Positions 40,859-50,025 are shown, counted from the first letter of the stretch. The stretch: 64,000 nt of DNA from DASZQY01 sp035548515 (GCA_035548515.1 DASZSW010000022.1:1-64000), one strand, 5' to 3'. The notes: a model not told the origin generated them from the sequence alone. Program-made: numbers and translations.

Positions 40859-42517
40859 ATGCTGGCTGCCGAAATCGAACGGATCGGACTGACTGTGGCG
40901 CGCTCGCCGCGCGCCAGTCTGGCCGTCATCTTCGTCGTGGCGCTGGCCTGCATGTTGCCGGGATTTGCGACCATGGCTCCGCTTGACGGCGATGAGCCGG
41001 GATACGCGGTGGCGGCGCGGGAGATGGTCGCCACCAACGACTACGCCACGGTGCGGCTGCAGACGGAAGAAACCGAGTGGCGCCCGCGCGGCGCGTACTG
41101 GATACAGGCATTCTTCATGCGGATCGCGGGACCTTCGCCGCCGATATGGGTGGCGCGCCTGCCGTCGCTGGCGGCCGGTGTTGGTGCGGCGATGCTGACG
41201 TGGTGGATGGCGATGGCGTTCGCTGCCCCCGTGACGGCGCTGATCGCGGGCTTGTTCGTTGCGGCGAGTGGCATCGTAGGCCTCGAGGCGCGGCTGGCTA
41301 CGCCTGATGCGATCTTGCTGGCGGCAACGACGCTCTGCGGCGGAGCGCTCGCGCGACTATGGTTGAAACGCAACGGCCGCCCCGACGACCTGGTGGCGCT
41401 GGTGTTCTGGACCGGGCTGGGGCTGGCGGTGCTCGCCAAGGGATGGATCGCGCCGGCGATCGTGCTCGCGGCCATCGCGATCCTGTCACTCGAGCGCGGG
41501 ACACTCCGCTGGACCATGCAGCTGCGCCCGGGCCTCGGCGCGGTGTGGCTGTTCCTGCTGGTCTCGCCGTGGCTGATCGCGGTTGCGCTGACGCTGTTGC
41601 AGGGCATCACCGACAGTCCGAGTCTCCAGTACCTCGTCAGCATCGGAGTGCCCTTTCAACTCCAGGCACCGCCGGGGAGCTATGCGCTGATTCTGCCGCT
41701 GCTTGCTGGACCGGCCGCCACTTTCATTTTCACCGGGCTGCCGTGGTTTGCCACCGAGCTGCGCCGGCCGGTCGTGTTCTTCGCGCTGGCGTGGGGTGGA
41801 CCGCTGTGGTTGGCCGCGGAACTGGTCGACGTGAAGGAGCCGCAGTGGGTGCTGCCCGCTATTCCCGCGGTGGTCCTGTTGGCGGCGGCCGCAATCGATG
41901 CCGGTAAGGCGAAGATCGGCGGGCGCATCAGCTGGTTTTACTCCCTCGGGCCGCTGCTGTGGCCGCCGCTGGTCGCCTTGATCGTGCCGGCGATTTTCCT
42001 GGCGATAGAAGACCGGTTCCCGTGGTTCGCGGCGGCGGCGTTCGCGGTGGCTGCGATACTCGGTCCGGTCACCTGGTTCTGGCTGCATCGCGGACTTCTG
42101 GTGGCGGCGGCCTTGATGTCGGTCGCCACAGTGTTCTTTATCTATCTCGGCTTTTTCGGGTCGTTTGTGCCTGGCCTTTCCGGATTGCGGATCGGTGAGC
42201 AGGTAGCGGCGCTGGCGCGGGGCGCCCAGCCATGCACGCCACAGACTTTTGCCGCGGCAGGTTATCCGGAGGAGAGTCTGGTCTATACGCTGGGTCCGGA
42301 TACGCGGCTGGTCGATGCCTGGTCGGCGGCGGATTTCCTGAACACCGCGGGGTGTCGCATCGCTATCGTCGACGTGTCGCAGATTTCGGCGTTTCGCCAG
42401 CGGGCGGAGGACTTGGGGCTCGCGCTGGTCGATCGCGGCCATGTGAGCGGATTCGACCTGCGCAAGATGCGCGTCGTCGACGTCCACCTGTTCGTTGCCG
42501 GAGGCGGTGCACCGTGA
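40859..42517 (+). CDS. GT39/ArnT-like membrane glycosyltransferase
   Basis: 552 residues from ATG 40859, with about twelve helices. The first external loop has the acidic motif PLDGDEPGYAVAAREM, as in polyprenyl-phosphate-sugar-dependent transferases of the PMT/ArnT (GT39/83) group, followed by EWRPRGAYWIQAFFMRI. These enzymes move a sugar from undecaprenyl phosphate onto lipid A or another envelope target on the periplasmic face. It overlaps by 4 bp with a PAP2 phosphatase gene, a combination seen in lipid A remodelling. Donor and acceptor are not known. Confidence 0.85.
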   Translation: MLAAEIERIGLTVARSPRASLAVIFVVALACMLPGFATMAPLDGDEPGYAVAAREMVATNDYATVRLQTEETEWRPRGAYWIQAFFMRIAGPSPPIWVARLPSLAAGVGAAMLTWWMAMAFAAPVTALIAGLFVAASGIVGLEARLATPDAILLAATTLCGGALARLWLKRNGRPDDLVALVFWTGLGLAVLAKGWIAPAIVLAAIAILSLERGTLRWTMQLRPGLGAVWLFLLVSPWLIAVALTLLQGITDSPSLQYLVSIGVPFQLQAPPGSYALILPLLAGPAATFIFTGLPWFATELRRPVVFFALAWGGPLWLAAELVDVKEPQWVLPAIPAVVLLAAAAIDAGKAKIGGRISWFYSLGPLLWPPLVALIVPAIFLAIEDRFPWFAAAAFAVAAILGPVTWFWLHRGLLVAAALMSVATVFFIYLGFFGSFVPGLSGLRIGEQVAALARGAQPCTPQTFAAAGYPEESLVYTLGPDTRLVDAWSAADFLNTAGCRIAIVDVSQISAFRQRAEDLGLALVDRGHVSGFDLRKMRVVDVHLFVAGGGAP

Positions 42518-43383
42518 GTGGCTATGTGGAGCGCATCGGCGCAAATTGGGAGCGAGCGGCGCGCCGGCTCCGCGTGGCGCCTGCGCGTCTTCAGCCGATC
42601 GACGGGCGGCGCGTGGTGCTGATCGTGCTTGCAGGCGTTGCGTTGATCCTGCTCACCGGCTTCCTGTTCGACGCGCGATTGATCGCCTGGTCACGGACGC
42701 TGTCGCCTTCGACGCGTGCGGTCCTCGAATGGATCACGCGGTGGGGCAAATCCGACTGGCTGCTGATCCCCAGCGGCGTTGTTGTCGTCGCCGTGCTGCT
42801 CGGCGACTGGAGTCGCGTCAGCCGCGCGAATGCTGCGGCGTGGTTTGAGATCGCGACGTTCGCCGCTGTGCTGTTCATAGTGGTCGCCGCGTCCGGCCTG
42901 ACGACCGACATCATCAAGCCGATCGTGGGTCGCTTCCGTCCCGACTACGTCGCGCAAGGGACGCTGGCCTTCGCGCCGTTCTCGTTCGGGGGATATGCCA
43001 ACTACAGCTTCCCGTCCGGACACGCCACGACGATGGCGGCGGTGGCGGTCATGGCGGTGTTCGTGCCGGGCGTCGTGACGATCCCGGTCGTCCTGGCGAC
43101 CGGACTTGTGGCGTTCAGCCGGGTGATGCTCGCGGTGCACTATCCCAGCGACGTCGTGGGCGGCGCGCTGATCGGCTTCGGGGTCGGCTACCTCATCCTG
43201 CGCCTGATGACGGCGGCGGGCATCGTTTACGCCGTGCGGGGCGGGCGTCGACGGCACCGGTTCGGCATCTTCGCGCGGCTCTGCCGGCGGGGAGGGCGGC
43301 TGTCCGAGCTGTTTCCCGCCTTGTGGGTAGCGCTCAGTCCGTTGCCATCGCCGCCGCGAGTCCCGCCTCCAGATCCGCGATAA
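42514..43383 (+). CDS. PAP2-family membrane phosphatase
   Basis: 289 residues, GTG start at 42514 (GTGA overlap with the previous stop). About six helices. The three PAP2 motifs are present in order: KPIVGRFRPD, PSGHATTMAA, and SRVMLAVHYPSDVVGG. Such enzymes remove phosphate from lipid A (LpxE-like), undecaprenyl pyrophosphate or phosphatidyl lipids at the periplasmic side. Pairing with the GT39 gene suggests lipid A or carrier-lipid handling. The Arg/Pro-rich C-terminal 50 residues overlap the end of metC on the other strand by 50 bp. Confidence 0.88.
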   Translation: MSGYVERIGANWERAARRLRVAPARLQPIDGRRVVLIVLAGVALILLTGFLFDARLIAWSRTLSPSTRAVLEWITRWGKSDWLLIPSGVVVVAVLLGDWSRVSRANAAAWFEIATFAAVLFIVVAASGLTTDIIKPIVGRFRPDYVAQGTLAFAPFSFGGYANYSFPSGHATTMAAVAVMAVFVPGVVTIPVVLATGLVAFSRVMLAVHYPSDVVGGALIGFGVGYLILRLMTAAGIVYAVRGGRRRHRFGIFARLCRRGGRLSELFPALWVALSPLPSPPRVPPPDPR

Positions 43384-44509
43384 GGTCGGCCGGATCCTCC
43401 AGGCCGATGTGCAGGCGGATAAGCGGACCCTCGGCCTGCCATGCCGTGGCCGTTCGCACCGCCTTGAGGCTTGGCACGGTCACCAGGCTTTCGAACCCAC
43501 CCCACGATGCGCCGATGCCAAAGAGCGAGAGGCTGTCGGCAAAACGGCGTGCCTGCTTCTCGGTCCAGTCCTTCATGACGACGCCGAAGAGACCGCTTGC
43601 GCCCGTCATGTCGCGTTTCCATAGCGCGTGGCCAGGGTCGGTTTCCAGCGCCGGGTAGAGGACGCGCGCAACCTCGGGCCGCGTCTCGAGCCAGCGCGCG
43701 ACCGTCAGAGCTGACCTCTGGTGCTGCTCGAGCCGTATGGCCAGCGTGCGCATCCCGCGGAGCGCCAGATACATGTCGTCAGGAGCGAGATGGACGCCTA
43801 AAGCGCGGCGGGTATCGTGGAGTTTTTTCCAGGCATCGCCGCGTGCGGCTGCAGTGCCAATCATCGTATCGGAATGCCCGCCGATGTATTTCGTCCCGGC
43901 CATGATCGAGACGTCGGCGCCATAGTCGAGTGCGCGGAAGAAGTGCGGCGTCGCCCAGGTGTTGTCGAACAGCACCGTAGCGCCGTGACGATGGGCGACC
44001 TGCGCAATGGCAGGCAGGTCCTGCATCTCAAAGGTAAGGGAGCCCGGCGACTCGCAGTAGACGACGGTCGTCTTCGGCGTGAACAGCGGCTCGATATCGG
44101 CGCCCAGCGCGTGGTCGTAGTAGACGGTCTCAACGCCCAGCCGTTTCAGCATTCCGTCGGCGAAGCGGCGGACCGGGCCGTAAATATTGTCGGTCAACAG
44201 GACGCGATCGCCGGCGGAGACGAACGCCAGGAGAGCCACGGTCGCTGCCGACAGACCCGACGGACAAAGTGCGGTGCCGTCCGCGCCCTCCAGGTCGTTC
44301 AGCGCACTTTCCAGCGCATCGCTGGTCGGCGTGCCCCAGCGCCCATACTCGTAGGGCTGCTTCTGCTGCAGCATGTCGTCGACCGACTCAAACAATACGG
44401 TCGAGGCGTGGATCACAGGCGGATTGATGAACGGCCCGACCAACCGCTTTTCACGGCCACCCCGGACGAGGCGCGTGCGGGGCCGGTAAGTCTTGTTGTT
44501 GTCCTTCAC
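43334..44509 (-). CDS. metC: cystathionine beta-lyase (MetC)
   Basis: 391 residues from GTG 44509, supported by GAAGG seven bases upstream; ATG 44557 (MSGYYS) is a possible longer start. PLP-family motifs: FINPPVIHASTVLFESVDDML, YEYGRWGTPTSDALESAL, CPSGLSAATVALLAF, FDNTWATPHFFRALDYGADVSIMAGTKYIGGHSD with the PLP lysine in GTKYIGG, and GASWGGFESLV. It cleaves cystathionine to homocysteine, pyruvate and ammonia. Divergent from aapJ, as in rhizobia. Its 3' end overlaps the PAP2 gene by 50 bp. Confidence 0.93.
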   Translation of the reverse strand: MKDNNKTYRPRTRLVRGGREKRLVGPFINPPVIHASTVLFESVDDMLQQKQPYEYGRWGTPTSDALESALNDLEGADGTALCPSGLSAATVALLAFVSAGDRVLLTDNIYGPVRRFADGMLKRLGVETVYYDHALGADIEPLFTPKTTVVYCESPGSLTFEMQDLPAIAQVAHRHGATVLFDNTWATPHFFRALDYGADVSIMAGTKYIGGHSDTMIGTAAARGDAWKKLHDTRRALGVHLAPDDMYLALRGMRTLAIRLEQHQRSALTVARWLETRPEVARVLYPALETDPGHALWKRDMTGASGLFGVVMKDWTEKQARRFADSLSLFGIGASWGGFESLVTVPSLKAVRTATAWQAEGPLIRLHIGLEDPADLIADLEAGLAAAMATD

Positions 44510-44526
44510 GGTAAACCTTCGCGCAT

Positions 44527-44566
44527 ACTTGACCCGTGGGGAATAATAGCCCGACATTGGCGGGTC
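44527..44566. promoter_or_regulatory. inverted TTGACCCG repeats in the metC-aapJ divergent region
   Basis: TTGACCCG at 44527-44534 and CGGGTCAA at 44559-44566 are perfect complements with a 24-bp spacer holding an AT-rich AATAATAG. The hexamers read TTGACC toward both genes, so they may be -35 elements of overlapping divergent promoters or an operator. The -10 matches are weak. Confidence 0.4.
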
Positions 44567-44600
44567 AAATTTCCAGCGGCACCGCGGTGAGCCGATTTGC

Positions 44601-45626
44601 ATGGGTTGGAGCCTGCGCAACCTTCCTTTGCTTGCGATTGCCGCATGCGTCCTGGCCTTTGCCGGTGCATCGGCGAATGCGGGTGTTCTCGATGCGGTAA
44701 AGCAGCGCAAGATGCTTCTCTGCGGGGTTGATCCGGGCCTGGCCGGGTTCGCCACAGTCGATGACCAGAAGCAGTGGACCGGATTCGACGTGGACTATTG
44801 CCGCGCGATCGCTGCGGCGGTGCTCGGCGATCCGAAGGCCGTGACGTTCGTTCCTCTGACGGCGCGCGAGCGCTTCCGCGCACTCCAACAGGGCGCGGTC
44901 GATGTTCTCATCCGCAACACTGCGTGGACGATGGCCCGCGATACGACTTTCGGCGTGTCCTTTGTCGGAGTGAATTTCTACAACGGGCAGGGGTTCATGG
45001 TGCCCAAGGCGCTGGGCGTGGATTCAGCTCTGCAGCTTTCCGGCGCCAAGATTTGCCTAGAGGCGGGGAGCCAGGCCGAGATCGCGGTCGCCGCGTACTT
45101 CAAGGCGCACAGCATGAGTTTCACGTCGGTCGCTGCAACCGCTGAGGCGCAGCCTGCCGCGTATCAGGGTGGTGGCTGCAGCGTAGCGACGGGCGACGTC
45201 GCCAGCCTCTACGCCGAGCGGCTGGCTCTGCAGTCGCCGCAGGACAGTATCGTGCTGCCGGAGGTCTTATCGAAGGAGGCGTATGGTCCGGCCGTGCTCC
45301 AGTCCGATTATCGCTGGGCGGCGGTCGTGCGCTGGGTGCATTTCGCGCTCGTCAATGCAGAGGAGCTGGACGTGACCCGCGCCAACGTCGATGCGATGCG
45401 GGCCAGCGACAACAGCGACATCCGGCAGCTGTTGGGGAGCGAGGGCGCGCTCGGCAAGGGCATCGGTCTCGATGCGGGCTGGGCGGCCAATGCGATCAAG
45501 GCGGTCGGCAACTACGGCGAGATTTTCGAGCGCAACCTTGGCCAGGATTCACGGCTGAAGATGCCGCGGGGACTGAACGCGCTCTGGACGGATGGCGGCC
45601 TGCAATTCGCGCCGCCGGTGCGCTGA
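44601..45626 (+). CDS. aapJ: general L-amino-acid ABC transporter binding protein (AapJ)
   Basis: 341 residues. A signal peptide ends at SANA. The AapJ-type features follow: KMLLCGVDPGLAGFATVDDQKQWTGFDVDYCRAIAAAVLGD, ERFRALQQGAVDVLIRNTAWTMARDT, GQGFMVPKALGV and NYGEIFERNLGQDSRLKMPRGLNALW. AapJ captures a broad range of L-amino acids in the periplasm for import. The ATPase gene comes next, 34 bp away, while the two permease genes normally placed between are absent. Divergent from metC. Confidence 0.93.
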   Translation: MGWSLRNLPLLAIAACVLAFAGASANAGVLDAVKQRKMLLCGVDPGLAGFATVDDQKQWTGFDVDYCRAIAAAVLGDPKAVTFVPLTARERFRALQQGAVDVLIRNTAWTMARDTTFGVSFVGVNFYNGQGFMVPKALGVDSALQLSGAKICLEAGSQAEIAVAAYFKAHSMSFTSVAATAEAQPAAYQGGGCSVATGDVASLYAERLALQSPQDSIVLPEVLSKEAYGPAVLQSDYRWAAVVRWVHFALVNAEELDVTRANVDAMRASDNSDIRQLLGSEGALGKGIGLDAGWAANAIKAVGNYGEIFERNLGQDSRLKMPRGLNALWTDGGLQFAPPVR

Positions 45627-45660
45627 TGCTACACAGGGCGAAAGCGAAGGGGACAGACTG

Positions 45661-46443
45661 ATGTCAGATGTAGCCATCGCCGCGGTGGCGCCGCCGAAGG
45701 TCTCGCAGACGCAGGTAGCGATCGAGATGAGCGGCGTCAGCAAGTGGTACGGCGACTTTCAGGTCCTGAAGGACATCCACCTCAAGGTCATGCGTGGCGA
45801 GCGCATCGTGATCTGTGGTCCGTCAGGGTCCGGCAAATCGACGATGATCCGCTGCATCAACCGGCTGGAGGAACATCAGCAGGGCAGCATCATTGTCGAC
45901 GGCATCGAACTGACCAACGACATGCACCGGATCGATGAGATCCGACGCGATGTCGGAATGGTATTCCAGAGCTTCAATCTGTTCCCGCATCTGACCATCC
46001 TCGAAAACTGCACGCTGGCGCCGATCTGGGTGCGTAAGATGAGCCGCGAAGACGCCAACGCTTTGGCGATGAAGTATCTCCAGCGCGTGCGTATTCCCGA
46101 GCAGGCGTCGAAATATCCCTCGCAACTTTCCGGCGGTCAGCAGCAGCGGGTGGCGATTGCGCGGGCGCTATGCATGAACCCGCGCATCATGCTTTTCGAC
46201 GAGCCGACCTCTGCGCTCGATCCCGAGATGATCAAGGAAGTGCTCGACGTGCTGGTCGACCTGGCCAACGAAGGCATGACGATGCTCTGCGTCACCCACG
46301 AGATGGGCTTCGCCAGGCAGGTCGCCAACCGGATCATCTTCATGGACGCGGGGCAGATCGTAGAGCAGGCGCCGCCGCAGGAGTTCTTCACGAACCCGCA
46401 GCACGAGCGGACAAAGCTGTTCCTCAGTCAAATCCTGCACTAG
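45661..46443 (+). CDS. aapP: amino-acid ABC transporter ATPase (AapP)
   Basis: 260 residues. Walker A ICGPSGSGKSTMIRCINRLEEHQ, Q-loop MVFQSFNLFPHLT, signature LSGGQQQRVAIARALC, Walker B IMLFDEPTSALDPEM and switch THEMGFAR are all intact, in the form typical of polar amino-acid importers. Start ATG 45661 after GAAGGGG. It would power import with AapJ, but the permeases AapQ and AapM are not in this operon, so it must work with permeases encoded elsewhere or be non-functional. A bidirectional terminator follows. Confidence 0.93.
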   Translation: MSDVAIAAVAPPKVSQTQVAIEMSGVSKWYGDFQVLKDIHLKVMRGERIVICGPSGSGKSTMIRCINRLEEHQQGSIIVDGIELTNDMHRIDEIRRDVGMVFQSFNLFPHLTILENCTLAPIWVRKMSREDANALAMKYLQRVRIPEQASKYPSQLSGGQQQRVAIARALCMNPRIMLFDEPTSALDPEMIKEVLDVLVDLANEGMTMLCVTHEMGFARQVANRIIFMDAGQIVEQAPPQEFFTNPQHERTKLFLSQILH

Positions 46444-46456
46444 CGGAAAAGAAGAA

Positions 46457-46484
46457 GGGGGCGCGGCCCCTGCGGGTCGCGCCC
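46457..46484. terminator. bidirectional terminator between aapP and the OmpA gene
   Basis: The stem GGGCGCG (46459-46465) with CGCGCCC (46478-46484) and an inner CCC/GGG pairing. Leftward it is followed by CCCTTCTTCTTTTCC, a good U-tract for the OmpA transcript. Rightward, TCCAAAACT is weaker. Confidence 0.7.
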
Positions 46485-46507
46485 TCCAAAACTCGCCGTG
46501 ACGTTGC

Positions 46508-48268
46508 CTACTGAGCGCTGGCGCGCAGCAGGTACGTGATGTTGCGGAATGCGACGCGGCGGTTCTCACGATTTGCCGCGGTCGTCGGCACCTTGAGGAA
46601 CTGCTCACCGTAGCCCTGCGTCACCAGGTTCTCCGCCGGGATGCCGTAGTAGTACGACAGAATCTCGGCGACGGTTTCCGCGCGGCGGTCCGACAGAGCC
46701 AGGTTCGACAGATCCGAACCGACCGCATCGGTATGTCCCTCGATAAGGAATACCTGCGTCGGATCGCGGTCGATGATCTGCCGGATAGCATCGCCGATCG
46801 TCTGCATCTTGATAATCTGATCATCCGGTACGGTCGCCTGACCGGTGTCGAAGGTGATCGTGTCGAAGTCGATGCGACGCACCTTGTCGCGCAGGCGGCC
46901 GTTCTGCCGGATTTCCTCCAGCGTGTACGTGCGCTCGACGCGTTCGACGGGTGGCGCCATCAGCGTTTGCTGCAACTGCTGCTCGTTCGCCCGGCTCGAT
47001 TCCACGATGTACTGCTGGCGCGGAATGTTGAGCTGGATCGGCCCGAGGTTCAGGTTCAGCACCGGCGGACGCGGGCCGCGCGGACGCGGTGGCGCGGGCT
47101 GGTTACCCTGGCCGAGGATGCGGCCGAAGATACCCGGCTGCTGCACATCTCCGATGAGTACCTCGACGCTGCCGTCCTTGTTCTTGCGGTAGCGCTGGAC
47201 GATGTTGCCGTACTTGTCGCGCACGGTCACGATCTGCGTGCCGTCCGGACGTGTGACGGTAGTCGTCTCCGTATCGTTGGCGCTCTGCTGCGTGGCGAGC
47301 TTGTCGCCCTGCTGCACGAAGCGGCCGGTGTCGTCGTGCTTGACGGTGACCTGACCGCCTTCCTTCACGATGACGCGGCCGTCCTGCGCTGGAATGACGG
47401 CGCCTTCCTTCACGGCGTCTTCCGACTTTGGCAAGGTGGTCGGCGGCGGCTCCTGTGCGGCCGCCGCGGGCGGCACCGCGCCGAACTTCGGCCGGTTCTT
47501 GAACTTGCCCAAGTCGAACTGTCCCTGCTGCTGCGTCGCTGCCGGAGGCGGCGGCGGAGGCGGCGCCTCGATCACCGGCGGCGGCAGATTGATGACCGGA
47601 GCGGGCGCTTCGGTTGCGGCCGGCGGAGGCGCCTGTTGCTCGGCTGACGGCGGTGCCTGTTCAGCGGGCGGAACGACAGGTTGATCGGCCGGCGGGGGCG
47701 CGACCTGGTCAGCCGGCGGGGGCACTACGGGTTCGACCGGCGGGACGGCCTGGTTCGCCGGCGGCTTGGGTAGGCGCTGCTTCACCGGGGGCACAGGCGG
47801 CACGGCCACTGCCGGCGGGGGTTCAACGGCAGGCGGCTGAACCACCTCGGCGGGTGGCGGCGGGACTTCGGCCGGAGGCGCGACCTGGTCAGCGGGCGGC
47901 GGTTGCTCGGCCGGCGGCGGTGTCTCAGCCGGCGGAGTCGCCGGCGCGGATTCCTCCGGAAGCACAGGCTGAAGGTCAGCCGGATCGGATGGCGGCATGC
48001 CTGCCGCCAGCCGCGCCTGCTCCAGCGCCTGGAGCGCCTGACGGAGCGCTTCGCGCGCTTCGTCGACGCCGCTGCCGGCGGCGATGGCGGCGCGGAGCGC
48101 GGTGCGTGCCTGCTCGACGGCGGCCTGTGCTGCGGCGACAGCGTCGGTAGATGTATCGGCCTGCGCCATGAGCACTGGCGCGCGTCCGCTCTCCACGGCA
48201 AACGTGGGCGGGGCAAATGCAGAAACAATTGCTGCGGTGACGAGAAGAGTTTTGCGGATCTCGGTCAT
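46508..48268 (-). CDS. OmpA-family protein with long Pro-rich region
   Basis: 586 residues. A signal peptide (MTEIRKTLLVTAAIVSAFAPPTFA) is followed by a short Ala-rich coiled-coil segment (40-95), then about 190 residues of Pro/Ala/Glu repeats (PPAE, PPAD, PPPAEV). The middle domain (about 270-430) has many V/T/D strands, including YGNIVQRYRKNKDGSVEVLIG. The C-terminal 130 residues are an OmpA domain: IDFDTITFDTGQATVPDDQI, IEGHTDAVGSDLSNLALSDRRAETVAEIL and NRRVAF, which binds peptidoglycan. The Pro-rich part could span the periplasm. The motif FKNRPKFG is shared with the exported protein at 21047-22519. Confidence 0.88.
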   Translation of the reverse strand: MTEIRKTLLVTAAIVSAFAPPTFAVESGRAPVLMAQADTSTDAVAAAQAAVEQARTALRAAIAAGSGVDEAREALRQALQALEQARLAAGMPPSDPADLQPVLPEESAPATPPAETPPPAEQPPPADQVAPPAEVPPPPAEVVQPPAVEPPPAVAVPPVPPVKQRLPKPPANQAVPPVEPVVPPPADQVAPPPADQPVVPPAEQAPPSAEQQAPPPAATEAPAPVINLPPPVIEAPPPPPPPAATQQQGQFDLGKFKNRPKFGAVPPAAAAQEPPPTTLPKSEDAVKEGAVIPAQDGRVIVKEGGQVTVKHDDTGRFVQQGDKLATQQSANDTETTTVTRPDGTQIVTVRDKYGNIVQRYRKNKDGSVEVLIGDVQQPGIFGRILGQGNQPAPPRPRGPRPPVLNLNLGPIQLNIPRQQYIVESSRANEQQLQQTLMAPPVERVERTYTLEEIRQNGRLRDKVRRIDFDTITFDTGQATVPDDQIIKMQTIGDAIRQIIDRDPTQVFLIEGHTDAVGSDLSNLALSDRRAETVAEILSYYYGIPAENLVTQGYGEQFLKVPTTAANRENRRVAFRNITYLLRASAQ

Positions 48269-48427
48269 CGTGGGTACCTCGTGAGTTCGGCGCTGGCCGG
48301 GAGGGGCCTTCGGCGCACCGCGTTGGGTCTACCCGACTAGCGAAGCCGGGCGGCGAAACGTGGGCCGGATATGGGCCAACCCATGTGAACGGCTTCTGAA
48401 CGGCAATGTGGCGGAATTGTTCCCGCT

Positions 48428-49273
48428 TCAGGGTGCGCCGGTTGCGATCTCGGTGTCGTCGCGCGCACCCCATTCGGTCCACGAGCCGTCGTAGAGCCGT
48501 GTCGGCCTTACGCCGAGCACGTCGAGCGCGAGCGACAGCGTTGCAGCGTTCACTCCCGAGCCGCAGCTGGTGACTATCGGCTTGGTCAGGTCGACGTTTG
48601 CGGCGGCGAAGGTCGCGCGGAGCGCGTCGCGATCCTTGAGGTGCCCATCGGTGATCAATTCCGTCGACGGTACGTTGCGGCTTCCAGGAATGCGACCGGT
48701 CTTCACCCATGTGCGCGGCTCGGGCGCCTCGCCGCGCCACCGGGCGGTCGGGCGGGCATCGACGACCTGGAATTTGCCGGCGGCAAGACCATCGCGGACT
48801 TCGGCTAAGTTGACCACCACGCGCGGATCGAAACGGGTCGCGAACCTGCGGGGTGCTCGCTTCACCGGAACCGCATCGACGGGTCGTCCTTCGGCGCGCC
48901 ATTTGGGCAGACCTCCGTCGAGGATCGCAACGTCACGGGCGCCCATCACCTTGAAGGTCCACCACAGACGTGGAGCTGAGGAGAGTCCGGCCGTGTCGTA
49001 CACCACGATGGTCTGCTGGTCGTCGATCCCGAGGGCGCCGACCTCGCGGGCGAAGATATCGGGCGAGGGAAGCATGTGCGGCAGTGGGTTAGCCGTATCG
49101 GCAATGGCATCGATGTCGAAGAACACCGCGCCTGAAATATGGGCGGCGTCGTACTCTGCGCGGCCGCTGCGGCCGAGCGTCGGGAGATGCCACGAGCCAT
49201 CAACGACTGCGACCTCGGCCAGGTGATCGGCGAGCCATTGTGTTGAGACGAAATGGACGTCGCGGCCTTCCAT
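48428..49273 (-). CDS. sseA: 3-mercaptopyruvate sulfurtransferase (rhodanese family)
   Basis: 281 residues with two rhodanese domains. The catalytic Cys lies in the second: IVTSCGSGVNAATLSLAL, and the CGSGV loop is the form of 3-mercaptopyruvate sulfurtransferases rather than thiosulfate rhodaneses (CRKGV). Other motifs: VVDGSWHLPT, GAVFFDIDAIAD and SNP/RIPGSRNVPSTEL. It transfers sulfur from 3-mercaptopyruvate to thiols or cyanide. It follows alaX 2 bp downstream and cysK, forming a sulfur/cysteine-related group. ATG start at 49273. Confidence 0.92.
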   Translation of the reverse strand: MEGRDVHFVSTQWLADHLAEVAVVDGSWHLPTLGRSGRAEYDAAHISGAVFFDIDAIADTANPLPHMLPSPDIFAREVGALGIDDQQTIVVYDTAGLSSAPRLWWTFKVMGARDVAILDGGLPKWRAEGRPVDAVPVKRAPRRFATRFDPRVVVNLAEVRDGLAAGKFQVVDARPTARWRGEAPEPRTWVKTGRIPGSRNVPSTELITDGHLKDRDALRATFAAANVDLTKPIVTSCGSGVNAATLSLALDVLGVRPTRLYDGSWTEWGARDDTEIATGAP

Positions 49274-49275
49274 CG

Positions 49276-49989
49276 CTATTCCGCAAACTTGATGCGGACG
49301 CGGCGGTTCTGTTTGCCCTTGCTCTCGATCTTGCCGATCGCGAGGCGGCCGATCTCGGCTGTCGAGCGCACGTGCGTGCCGCCGCAGGGCTGCAGGTCGA
49401 TGTCGCCGATACGTACCAGCCGCACCTTGCCGCTGCCCATCGGCGGCTTCACCTTCATGGTCTTCACCAGACCGGGATTGGCCTCCAGCTCGGCATCGGT
49501 GATCCACTCGGTGGTGACTTTATGGTCGCCGCCAACGAGCGCGTTCAGCTTCTCCTCAATCTCCTCCTTCGGAGGCATATCGCCGGTGATGTCGAAGTCG
49601 AGGCGGCCCTCATCCGCGCCGATCTGACCGCCCGTGACGGGAAATGGCAGCACGACCGATAGAAGATGCAGCCCGGTGTGGATGCGCATGTGTTTGTAGC
49701 GGCGCTCCCAGTCGAGCACGGCCTTCAAAGTCTCGCCGACTTCGGGCAGTGCCTCGCCATCGGCGGGCACGTGCACAATGTCGCCCTTGGTGTCGCCGTA
49801 GACGGTCGTAGCGATGGCGATGCCGCCACTGGCGCGTTCGAGCCTGCCAGTGTCACCGGGCTGGCCGCCGCCGGTAGCGTAGAAGACGGTGCGGTCGAGC
49901 AGGATGCCGCGGCGATCGTTGATCGCCACCACGGTGGCATCGGCGGCGGGAAGGTAAGCGTCTTCGCGGAACAGGAATTCGGTGCTCAT
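49276..49989 (-). CDS. alanyl-tRNA editing protein AlaX (medium type)
   Basis: 237 residues resembling the second half of AlaRS. Zinc-ligand motifs are IHTGLHLLSVVLP (the H-x3-H) and PCGGTHVRSTAEIG (C-x3-H). FYATGGGQPGDTGRL matches the glycine-rich AlaX N-terminus. AlaX hydrolyses Ser- or Gly-tRNA(Ala) in trans, preventing mistranslation. The length is right for AlaX-M. ATG start at 49989. It sits between cysK and sseA on the same strand. A placement next to cysteine and serine metabolism genes could reflect serine-linked tRNA quality control, which is inference. Confidence 0.93.
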   Translation of the reverse strand: MSTEFLFREDAYLPAADATVVAINDRRGILLDRTVFYATGGGQPGDTGRLERASGGIAIATTVYGDTKGDIVHVPADGEALPEVGETLKAVLDWERRYKHMRIHTGLHLLSVVLPFPVTGGQIGADEGRLDFDITGDMPPKEEIEEKLNALVGGDHKVTTEWITDAELEANPGLVKTMKVKPPMGSGKVRLVRIGDIDLQPCGGTHVRSTAEIGRLAIGKIESKGKQNRRVRIKFAE

Positions 49990-50025
49990 CTCCCGATCCT
50001 AGCCGGACGATCGCGTCGCGGGCAA

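Noticed and set aside
46733..47647. Long open frames antisense to the Pro-rich part of the OmpA gene (also 47614-48150)
   Set aside because: They mirror a GC-rich Pro/Ala repeat region, have no domain or start signal, and their composition is dictated by the real gene on the other strand.
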